The position numbers and the translations under genes were made by a program. The notes under the pieces are model-generated. The model was not told the origin of the DNA and made no database searches. It saw only the letters and a program-made list of their open reading frames with translations. From the NCBI GenBank assembly GCA_003427395.1, contig BFEA01000396.1:1336120-1377595 (forward strand): a stretch of DNA of 41,476 bases, in the 5' to 3' direction. The stretch comes from Chara braunii (lineage: Eukaryota; Streptophyta; Charophyceae; Charales; Characeae). Positions 11,160-19,531 of the stretch are shown one piece after another; position 1 is the first letter of the stretch; the number at the start of each line of letters is the position of its first letter.

Positions 11160-11660
11160 CTCAAGCAATTCAACCCACCATTCTGCCTTTCCAGATGCAA
11201 TTCCTTCTAACAGTCTGCTTTCATACAATCAATAAAGCTGAAACTGAACTTGAACAAACATTCTTTTACTTAGTCTGATCCTGTGTCCCGAAGGCCAAAC
11301 CAAAAATAAGGTAGGGCTGCACTCCATATATTGAGTCAGCGATGCAATGGGAAATACAGGTAGGGGTTATACCTGGGTTTATAGAAGGAAGCAACAATTA
11401 CCTTTCAATTCCCTGCCTCCAGAGCCTCGCCTAGGTTCCGGCAGAGCTCCCGCAATCGGTGGGGCGAACCTCCCACAGAGGTCTTTGCGCGGATTACGGG
11501 TTGCAATCCCGCCTGCCGCCTTCCTCTCAGAACCAAAAGACCAGACTTAGAGTAAGAAGGGCAGACAGAGAGAGTTTGAGTCGCTCAGATCCAAGGGAGG
11601 TGCACTCAGACTCGCGTGAGAGGGCCTTGTTACCTTGATTCGCTTGAGGGCCCCGCAATG
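11160..11660 (-). repeat. Segment of Y homologous to the X LTR
   Basis: Shared landmarks with 32830-33290 include AGTCTGCTTTCA, TTCCGGCAGAGCTCCCGCAA, ACGGGTTGCAATCC, CCTGCCGCCTTCCTCTC and GAGGGCCCCGCAATG, in the same order and polarity. This is the main reason for calling Y an LTR. Confidence 0.75.
11378..11383 (-). promoter_or_regulatory. TATA box of the Y LTR
   Basis: TATAAA on the minus strand, inside TTCTATAAACCC. It aligns with the TATAAA of the X LTR (33002-33007 minus; 18778-18783 plus), because the sequence beside it is homologous in the two families. It would start a minus-strand transcript running through the hairpin arrays. Confidence 0.5.
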
Positions 11661-12960
11661 GCGACCAGACGTAGCAAGGCTTTGATCTCGCGGCTTCCCT
11701 TCAAACTGAAGCCCAATAGTTGGACGTTGACCTTCTGACTACCCTTCAAATTGCAGCAATAGCCCCTTTTTGCAGCCCCGATCGTTCCTTTCGTCACACC
11801 ACTCTCGCCTCCAGTCAAGGTTGCGGCCACGCAGCCTTAGCAAGGCTTTGATCTCGCGGCTTCCATCCTCCCCCACTCCCATCCACGACACCGACGGACC
11901 ACACACCGCAGCAACACAGTAGTAGTCCGAGGCAACGTGTATCGGTCCCCAGTCAGCCGACCGCAGTTTGCAACAGCCTGTAGCAAACAGCAGCAGCCAG
12001 CGGCTCCTAGGAAAACCCGGCTTTGCTTGTTACCAGGGGGAACATAGCCCACTGCTCCCACTATCCCCCAGCGACAGCAATCCCTCGGAAGCTCGGCAAC
12101 TGCTGGTGCACTTCAACTCACCACGGACTTCGCCCCCTCACGACTGCGGCCGCAACGTGGCCTGATAAGCATCTCCTCCCTTAGTCCTGGTCAAATACAT
12201 GCTTCACACACTTCTTTACCAGATGAGGTGGAGTAGACTGAACATTTGTGGTAGAGCACGAGCTTACTTATTAACAGTCACTCCCCGCTCCACAGTTTTC
12301 ACTGTTTTCCCTCGACATCCCCCCCCCTTGTACGTGTGCAACTATGTCTGTCTGTGCCTACCCATACTCCGCCACTTATCCAGTGTACTAGGTAGCGAAA
12401 ATTTTCTACTAGAACATGGTCAGGCGCCTATACCTCTCTCTCTCTCTCTCGCACCTTGGCCAAGTCGAGGCGCAGTCTCGGTTCATCCCTTATTGCCAGC
12501 CCGGGTGTGTACACAGATCTTAGTGGAAGGATAGTTCCATCGGAGAGGAATACTTACCGGTTGCTCGCCCCACGGCACCTCTATCGTGAGACCAAGCTAG
12601 GATAATCCATCAGCGAAATGAATCCACCGCTAAAACACGGCTAGGTGCAGCGCCCATCCAACTGCTCATGCAGGGAGAGAACGGGAGGCTACTCCTCTCG
12701 ACAGGACGCGTAGGGCAAGAGCCAGTGGGTAAGTCTCCAATCCCACCCATGTACCTCACGTAGCTTCTACACGAGAGACGAGCAAAGTCGAGTGAATCCT
12801 CTCGCTGAAACATGGCCAAATACATTGCCATTTGTGCGCAAGCTCAAAGCTTCCCCCAGGCGCAACCACTAACGCCTCCCCCTCATGAAGCTAACACTCT
12901 AATGAAAAACTAACGTTGCTAGCGAGCTCGCCCGGGGCTACAACCCCCTATTCTAACCTC
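11661..12960. other. Non-coding upstream (U3-like) part of Y
   Basis: GC-rich, with no supported gene. Two segments of 11828-11865 and 11670-11693 share AGCAAGGCTTTGATCTCGCGG. A block around ATGAATCC...CGCTAAAACACGGC (about 12617) recurs near 12793, about 165 bp away. Confidence 0.5.
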
Positions 12961-12964
12961 TAAC

Positions 12965-13358
12965 CCACTCGATTCTATCAAGAATCGAGTGGTACCTCGA
13001 TTTCTCCTTCCCGTCATTCCCTCTCCCGCCATAGCTCATGCAGCAACCTTATCACCTACCCCCTACACCACTAACTGTCGGCCCCAACTAACCGCAAATC
13101 CGAACTCGCCCTATCCAGAAAACATGAGAACAACTCTCGGTCTGCCCGATTCCGTTGAGGATCGGGCGGTTTACTCACTTCTCCTTCCCGTCTCTCTCCT
13201 CCACCGTTCAGCCATGGCCAACTCGGCGCACCCGATCTTGCACTAATCTTCTCCTATACTAACTTTTACCTACAACTAGCACCGGATTCCGGGTCGCCTT
13301 GGCCTGGACCCCCAAGATTGGCCCTTACCTCGCCCGATTCCGTTACGGAACGGGCGAG
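12965..13358. repeat. Three related hairpins at about 180-bp spacing
   Basis: CCACTCGATTCT-ATCA-AGAATCGAGTGG (12965-12992) is a perfect 12-bp stem. GCCCGAT(T)CC...GGATCGGGC (13144-13167) and CTCGCCCG(A)TTCCG...CGGAACGGGCGAG (13329-13358) are relatives with one bulge each. The arms differ between units, yet both sides change together. Each is followed by a pyrimidine stretch containing TTCTC or CCTCTTCCTC. They lie in the upstream part of the inferred Y LTR. Confidence 0.65.
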
Positions 13359-14558
13359 TTATGCCCCTCTTCCTCCCCCATTCTCGTTTCCTGTCGCTGC
13401 GCTCGCTGGCTTGTCTCTCCACTGTGCCGTCGCCCGCCGCTCGCTGCCAGCCTACACCGCCCGCTGTGCTATCCGCCGGCCATGCGCCAGCGCCTGCACC
13501 TAGCGTCGCCCCCTGTCCGGGTTCGTCTTCTCCCCTCCACCCTTTTACTAGCGCTCCGGGTTCGTCTTCTCCCCTCCACCCTTTTACTAGCGCAGCGCCG
13601 CATTCCACCGCGGCTCGCTACTAGAGCGGCCCACGCCGATTGTCTGCTCAGCATAGCCCCTCGCAGCGCCGAATCCCACCGCGCTCGGAATGACCGAAAA
13701 CCCCAGAGCGCTCGGCCCTCCCCTTTTTTATACGTGTCGTCCGGGCACGTGGGTCATGCCAACTTTTCTCTGTATCGTTCCAGTTTTAACAGATGTCCCG
13801 AAGGACACGACCTGGGCAACGCCCCGCGGCTCCCCCAAAGGCCACGCGGCCTCAGCCTCTCCCCTCTCCCTTCCGCTTTTCCTCTCTGCGCACGTACCCG
13901 GCCCGGATTCGTACCGAGTCCGCCTTGGTCTGCGTTTCAGCAGTTCAGGGGTGTACCCACTGAGCTTGGCTCTTGGGTGCCCGCCACACCCACGGCACCG
14001 CGTCCCAGTCAAAACGGTGTCGGGCGTGGCTCCGGCATAGCTACGAAAACAGTTCGTAATGGCACTTCAGGCGACCCCGCACATATGACCCACCCCCATG
14101 CGCTCCTACCGCAGTCTCGCGTCCCGCAAGGGGACCAAGAACAACAAACACAAGGGAAATAAAATAAAATAAAAGTACGTCGGGGAACCGCGGGGCTGCT
14201 GGCACCTTACCAACCCCGCAGATTGGGCCCGCCTGCCGCGCCGGTAAACAAAATCGAGGAAGATAGCCCAGCAGGGCCCTCAACCCCTCAGGTCTCGCTG
14301 CGCCGACGCCCGTTGGCCTCAATCCCCAAGCCTCCGCCGAGTTAACCCAATATCATAACCCATAGGGCTAAGCCCAAGCCTGAGACTAATATCTGCGGAG
14401 TGCCATGTAAGGCGGTACGGCGCTGCGCTCAGGGCCAGGGAAAATGGCCTGAGCCTCATCTCAGCCTACAACCGTGCACGCGACCGCCCAGCGTCTGCGC
14501 CGACTTACCAAGTTGTACCACGGCCGCCACTCGCGCTACTCCATGTGCCAAGAACAGG
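13359..14558. other. GC-rich part of Y, partly shared with 35.2-36.0 kb
   Basis: A 34-bp segment (GGGTTCGTCTTCTCCCCTCC and flank) is tandemly duplicated at about 13518-13591. From about 13930 the sequence aligns with 35390-35900 (CACTGAGCTTGGC, CGCTCCTACCGCAGTCTCGCG, AGGGCTAAGCCCAAGCCTGAGAC). The 287-codon frame starting at 13299 is Pro/Arg/Ser-rich, crosses these repeats and shows no domain, so I do not call it a gene. Confidence 0.5.
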
Positions 14559-15492
14559 GGATTCGTGAAAACCTCACAATCAGAGAAAACCTAAAATTTC
14601 TTATAGAATGAAAAAGTAAAAGTCAAACTGTTATTTTTTACACAAAAAGAGAGCGTTTTTAATCGTTTTGCGATAAAGGAGGCAAAAAATCAGGTGAAAA
14701 GTCTAGCGTTTCTCAAAATGTGCAAGAAAACCCTTCCTTGCAAAATGCTTTTATATGACTATAAGTCATTCTCAGTAGATTGACAAAAAAACAGAGTTCA
14801 AATAAGTTAACTTTTAAGGATGACAAGGCAAACTTGAAAGATGTAAAAAAAACCGTGTTTTGGTGAATACTCATTTATAGGACTATAAGTCAGTTTTCGC
14901 AGTTAGGTAAAAGTCAAGCTTTGCACAAAATAATTTATAGGACTATAAATCACTTTTGAACTTAACAATAAAACCATTATCAAAAAATATATGTCATTTA
15001 AAATAAGAATACAAACAACATTTGCCTCGGAGACACCTTGAAATTCTTAGCCAAACACGAGTTTAAAATAAAAATATAGGGAAAAAAAATAAAACAAACA
15101 ATAAAAAATAATATATTCACTCATGTATGGAAAACCATGTTCAAGCGAACGTATTCACGAACAGGATAATATGTTTGCGCGTTCGGAAAACCCCCGAATA
15201 AATTCATCGTGCTACACATTTTATAGGACTATAAACACAATTTTTTGGGATAATAAAAAATCAAGATATTTCAGTTCTTGAACCTACGGTGCTTCATCAG
15301 GTCATGATTTTCTATGAAAAAAACCGTTTTTTTCCTCGCCCCCTCCAAATTAATTTTCTGTTCTTTTCTTTGCGGATGTTTCACTTCACGTAGAATTTTT
15401 TTCCTGGAGGAGACCTGAAAAACGTACTATCATAATCTTGAATAGATTTCGTGCAAACCTAACAATTTGTTTTGTTAGGTTTTCACGAATCC
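14559..15492. mobile_element. TIR element nested in Y (0.93 kb)
   Basis: GGATTCGTGAAAACCT at 14559-14574 is the exact inverse of 15477-15492. The interior is AT-rich with no transposase frame, so this looks like a non-autonomous DNA transposon (large MITE). The second Y copy at 35.9-36.1 kb lacks this block, which supports an insertion. I could not identify a clear target duplication. The interior carries four TTATAG-GA-CTATAA-type hairpins (about 14750, 14877, 14937 and 15221). Confidence 0.65.
15448..15489. repeat. 18-bp-arm hairpin at the TIR element's right end
   Basis: TTCGTGCAAACCTAACAA (15448-15465) pairs with TTGTTAGGTTTTCACGAA (15472-15489), with one mismatch and a 6-nt loop. The right terminus therefore carries its own inverted copy, as in some foldback elements. 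Confidence 0.8.
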
Positions 15493-15858
15493 TATGTTTA
15501 AGACCTACCGCAGCCACACTGTCGCCATCGTCGCCGCCGTCGAGGTCGTCCTTCGTACGCACGCGTACTTCAATCAATCGTACCAACCAGAAAAAAATAT
15601 CCTTAAGTCCTGCTTAATCAAAAATAAATAACTATTAGTAATATCATTAACAAAACGACCGGTGTTCACGCCGACTTTATGATCAACAACAGAAAAAAAA
15701 AAAAAAAAATCCCGCGCGCCTTAAACCTGCGAGCCCACACACTCTCTATTGTAGTCAACCACCCAATCAATGTAAACCATAGACTTTGTCGCGCCTCACG
15801 CGGAACACTTAAATTCCAACCCAAGCTTATTTCCTGTCGCATGCAAAAACCAGGGCGG

Positions 15859-15876
15859 ATACCCTTGTAAGGGTAT
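15859..15876. repeat. Terminal palindrome of Y
   Basis: ATACCCTT-GT-AAGGGTAT lies 11 nt inside the right end of Y. The identical hairpin lies at 36343-36360 in the second copy, so it is a conserved feature of this LTR terminus. Confidence 0.8.
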
Positions 15877-15887
15877 TCGCGCCGACA

Positions 15888-15891
15888 CCGG
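15888..15891. repeat. Target-site duplication of Y, right
   Basis: CCGG directly after the CCGACA terminus, matching 7691-7694. Confidence 0.7.
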
Positions 15892-16085
15892 TCTAGAAAT
15901 CAAGTTGACCCTAACGCTCCTCCATGGGAGAAAGCAGGTCTCGCAGAGGACGTGTAGAGAGAACGGTATACCTGGCAGGCCTGCATTCGTTGTGGTCAAT
16001 ATGACCATAACCAGTTCAAGTGTCACAACAAGAAGGTGACCGAGAAAATTCCGCCTGCCGAAAAGATTCCGCCTATGATGGGGCA
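15892..16085 (+). pseudogene. Element Z gag, zinc-knuckle end
   Basis: One frame carries CIRCGQYDHNQFKC (15982-16023), a Cys-x2-Cys-x4-His-x4-Cys zinc knuckle of the kind that binds retroelement RNA. A stop codon lies shortly before it. It is followed by Lys/Pro-rich residues typical of a gag C-terminus. It continues the gag frame broken at 7694 by element Y. Confidence 0.8.
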
Positions 16086-16730
16086 GGCGTTGGGATCCTC
16101 CGCTCCCGTAGGTAGCAATGTGGCCAGCAGTTATGACACTGCTTGGGGAAACACGTCAGGTCAGTAGAAATAATAGTTGTTCCTGCTAGGGTCGAGGTGG
16201 TGGACACACCCTCACGATCTTAAGAGATGGCCCAAGCTACCAGCTCCATCGTCGTCCCACAAACAGATTCGGACCTAACGATCCTCTGTTCGCTGAATGT
16301 GTGTGAGTCCTAGAGCAGCTAGAGGGGGAGTAGTCTAGATTGGACCCGCTAGCTTCTTGGACGGCCATGGCCAAAGCCCCTAAGGGTGAGTTGTTCGTCG
16401 GCTAGGTAGTCATCGTCGGTCGTGAGGTCGGGCCTATTATGACACTTGCTCGATACGGAACTTCATTAGTCGCACGTGTGTTGAGAGGTTGCTTTTACAG
16501 GGGCAAGTGCAGCGCCTGAGTCGACCTGTGGAGCCAACCTGTGCCAACAAACAGCGCATGGTAGTCAATGACTACCTTAAAGACATTGAGTGTCTTTTTT
16601 CCGTACGTGGGAGGGGAACTGAGACATCGAGTCTCTTTTCTAGTCAGCGATGATCTCCCTATGAACATCTTGTTAGGTATGTACTACCTCTCGGTTGCAC
16701 AACCCCAGTTTGACTGGGACTGAAAAATAG
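16086..16730 (+). pseudogene. Element Z protease remnant
   Basis: Position and residue pattern fit a Ty3/gypsy aspartic protease. Near the right end (about 16645-16720) a frame reads SDDLPMNILLGMYYL, the conserved C-terminal strand of retropepsins. The upstream part is broken by many stops, and I could not find the DTG/DSG active-site triad in a continuous frame. Decayed. Confidence 0.55.
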
Positions 16731-16741
16731 TCAAACACACG

Positions 16742-17690
16742 TTGCCCAACGGGGGAACCGCCAGATTGCTTAAGTGTAAAGCTAGTAGTCTGATCGAGTC
16801 CTACAGGTGCATGTGTGCAACTGCGTTTTTCAATTCTTATAAGCAAAATTCGGAGGAGGGTATGTACCTAGTTTACGTCTCTGCAGAGGGTGAGCCGGTG
16901 AAAACGCCTCTTGAGATAGAGGCAGTGGTCGCTAGGTACCCTGATCTATTCGAAGAGCCGAAAGGGGTTGTTGACAGGGACGTCATCCACGCGATAGAGA
17001 TTATCCCAGAGTCTAGCATTCTGAAGGGTAGGATCTATCGGATGTCTCTAGGTGAGCTCGATGAGCTTCGCCGACAACTCAAGGATCTCATAGAGAAGGG
17101 TTGGATCCGGCCTAGTGTTTCCCTTTACAGATCTCCTGTACTATTCGTACCAAAGAAGGGGCGGACCTTAAGGATATGCATTGACTATAAGGGCGTCAAT
17201 GTCATCACAGTGAAGAACGTTGATCCCCGACCACATCGATGACTTATTGGACCAAGTGCAAGGGTGTCGGTACTTCAGTAACATAGATGTGAAATTCGGG
17301 TACCATCGGATTGCAATACGTCCCGAGGATTAACACAAAACCGCATTTCAAACCAGGTACGGTTTGTACGAGTTTGTGGTGATGTCTTTCGGCGTTTGCA
17401 ATGCTCCTCGCACCTTTCAGCACGCCATGAACCAGATCTTTCATGACTACATGGACAAGTTTGTCATCATGTACCTCGATGACATACTTATCTTCAGTAG
17501 GACTGTCGAGGAGCACGCTTGTGATCCAGACGAAGTCCTTAGTCTCCTTCGCCAGCACAAGTTCAAGATCAACGGCGAGAACTGCGAGTTTGGCCACACC
17601 CGTATCTTGTACTTGGGTCATGAGATTTCCACTGAGGGACTAAAGCCCGATGGCGCGAAGGTGGCCAGCATTCATGATTGGCTGCTGTCG
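16742..17690 (+). pseudogene. Element Z reverse transcriptase
   Basis: The first frame (16742-17242) gives the linker and RT fingers: YPDLFEEPKG, YRMSLGELDELRRQL, KGWIRPSVSLYRSPVLFVPKK, LRICIDYKGVN. After a frameshift near 17225 the palm follows, ending in MYLDDILIFSR with the catalytic YLDD (about 17472-17483), then GHEISTEGLKPDGAKV. A stop codon at about 17331 interrupts it. Homology is lost near 17690, before the connection and RNase H domains. RT copies the element RNA into DNA. This copy is dead. Confidence 0.88.
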
Positions 17691-17899
17691 GAGAGCGGCG
17701 CGCCGCGTCAACGTATAGTTGACTTGTCGTGGTCTGCCTCCACACTGCAGAGTTGTTTGTGGTCACGATCAACAAAGTGTTGATGCGCTGGTTAGTCCCT
17801 TAGATCGAGTCAGCGTGCAAGATGGCATGACGGTCCATCCCCATGGAGATCGAATCATGATTTTTGGGGTGAACCGCCGCGTCTGCAAGGGCCAAATTT
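17691..17899. other. Unassigned DNA between Z pol and X
   Basis: RT homology ends and no further pol motif is seen before the X LTR starts at 17900. It may be frame-scrambled pol or filler. Confidence 0.4.
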
Positions 17900-18777
17900 T
17901 GTAAGCAAGCCGTCGGGGCTGTACAACAAGGGTTATTGAACTGACGGTCTTTTCTATCAGACTACTGCTACTGTGCGCCCCATGGTTGCCCCAGCTACGT
18001 GCCGGCTACAGCAGCTGCTGAGCTCGCTGTGGACTGTCGCGCTGTCCTGTGTACGGCTGTTTTGAAGTACCGAGTGATCACAGTCTTACTACGAAAGGTT
18101 GCCGCTGCTGTGCTCGTGGGCTGTGTGTGAGAACTGTTGTTGGCCACAGGCTGGGCACGGACTGTGGGCTACGGGCCGCGGTGTGCCGTTGGAGCTGCTG
18201 ATGGGTTGTGATTGTTGTTGACCACTACTGTATGCTACATCGGGTGACTGCCGCTAGTGTTGATCGATTGATGTTGTTGCTGTTTAGCGCTAAGAATTAC
18301 TACTGTAACTGAGAACTGTTGCAAACTGCGGAGCAATTGCGATCAACTTAAGGAGGAGTATTGAGGCTAAACGACTGGTTGAGATGTGAGAAGGGTGTTG
18401 TTACAAGGGTAAGGAGGGTTATTGCTGCCAACTAGGACGTCTAAGGAGGCCGACCTCAGCAGTTTGACTTCAGGGCTTGACTAAGCTGAAACAGGTTGGC
18501 CATCATTGCAGGGCCCTCAGGAGCTGAAGATTACAAGGCCCTCTCCAGTAAACCTGAGAGCACCCCTCTTGTATCTGAGAGTCTCAAAACCTCTCCCTCT
18601 GTCCTTCGCACTCTCAGTCTAATCCTTGGTTACGAGAGGAAGGCGGCATGCGGGATTGCAACCCGTAAGTCCGCGTCAAGGCTCTGTGGGGAACTTACCC
18701 ATCGATTGCGGGAGCTCTGCCGGAACTCGGGAGGAGTTCTGGAGGAAGGGAACCTCCAGGTAAATCATCTTTATCTG

Positions 18778-18783
18778 TATAAA
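18778..18783 (+). promoter_or_regulatory. TATA box of X LTR, left
   Basis: TATAAA in the context CTGTATAAACCCC, conserved in the right LTR and aligned with a similar box in Y. Transcription would begin near 18805-18815. Confidence 0.55.
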
Positions 18784-19012
18784 CCCCACTACTACCCATG
18801 TTGGCCTATCTTCCTGCAGTATGACTGTTGTATGCATGCGTTTGTCCCTATGATTTTTGCTTTCTCTTCAGTACCTAATCAGACTAACTGGAAAAAATGT
18901 GTGAGAGTGAAGTCTAAGTTTCTACTTTATTCTGATTGAAAGCAGACTAAGGATGAATTGGGGGAAGGTGGAAGGAAGGTAGACTGCATGCGTTTGACCG
19001 GGTCAACCAAAG

Positions 19013-19168
19013 CCTGAACATTGTTTCTACTGTGAATGACTCAGGGCTATGTTTATTTGGATGTTTTCTGAAGGACCAGGCATTGTTTCTACTATGAATG
19101 GTCTGGTCATTGTGTTTATTTGATTGTTTTCTGGGGAGCCAGACATTTTTTCTACTGTGAATGGCCGG
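19013..19168 (+). ncRNA. Three tandem hairpins in X R/U5, left
   Basis: The 19-nt loop ATTGTTTCTACTGTGAATG (one or two variants) occurs at 19020-19038, 19082-19100 and 19145-19163, a period of about 62 bp. Its flanks differ but pair. GACCAGGC/GTCTGGTC (19074-19081 with 19101-19108) is 8 bp with one G-U in the sense RNA. CCTGA/TCAGG flanks the first loop, and CC(A)G...CCGG the third. The structures would lie in the leader RNA of X. An RNA role is inferred. Confidence 0.4.
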
Positions 19169-19218
19169 GAGGGTCCCGCGCTGCCCCCGTGTGGTGCCGG
19201 ACCGATGCGCCCGACACG

Positions 19219-19236
19219 AAGCGCCATTGCCGGGGA
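19219..19236 (+). promoter_or_regulatory. Degenerate primer-binding site (Asp tRNA), X left
   Basis: AAGCGCCATTGCCGGGGA corresponds to TGGCGCCGTTGCCGGGGA of the right copy, with three changes. The intact form is complementary to the 3' end of plant tRNA-Asp. Confidence 0.75.
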
Positions 19237-19531
19237 TAACGGAAAGCCTACCGTTGTCCCTGGTGGAACGACATCCGGGTATGAGAAGTGAATAAGAAAA
19301 GGCATAAAGGAGTGATGAGAAGGTAATGAAGAAATATATGAATGAATAAGTGTAGGTGAGGAAATCTACCTACCCAAGTAGAGGAAGTATGAGGGACGAT
19401 CGTGTTAACATTGGGTAAAATACTAAGGGTTAGGTAGGACGGATGGAATAGACCGGTCAAGGTATAATGTTGAATAAGGGGATGTGCTTGTTTTCTTTTG
19501 CCAGGGAACTTAAAAAGAAGAGGCTGTCAAG

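Larger units (their letters stand above)
7695..15887 (-). mobile_element. Element Y: giant solo-LTR-like insertion
   Basis: It begins TGTCGAGCGC at 7695, ends GCGCCGACA at 15887, and is flanked by CCGG on both sides (7691-7694 and 15888-15891), a 4-bp target duplication. Its left 55 bp matches the end of the X LTR (32569-32625), and 11160-11660 matches 32830-33290 of the X LTR with the same polarity. This makes Y a minus-strand LTR of a related family, with 3' end at 7695. No gag or pol is found inside. At 8.2 kb it is far longer than the 1317-bp X LTR. The excess lies in 7750-11160 (hairpins and a minisatellite), the upstream U3-like part, and one nested transposon-like insert. A full element whose internal region has been lost is an alternative. 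Confidence 0.7.
17900..19216 (+). mobile_element. X LTR, left copy (1317 bp)
   Basis: It starts TGTAAGCAAGCC and ends GCGCCCGACA just before the primer-binding site. The right-arm LTR (32569-33885) is also exactly 1317 bp. A TATAAA at 18778 suggests a U3 of about 0.9 kb and an R/U5 of about 0.4 kb. The R/U5 part carries three tandem hairpins (19013-19108 and 19139-19168). Confidence 0.88.

Noticed and set aside
13299-14162. 287-codon plus-strand frame in Y
   Set aside because: GC-rich DNA has few stops; the frame crosses a 34-bp tandem duplication and a conserved LTR segment, is antisense to the LTR, and has no domain.
16086-16640. Intact protease active site in element Z
   Set aside because: No continuous frame with a DTG/DSG triad could be read; only the C-terminal ILLG strand is clear.
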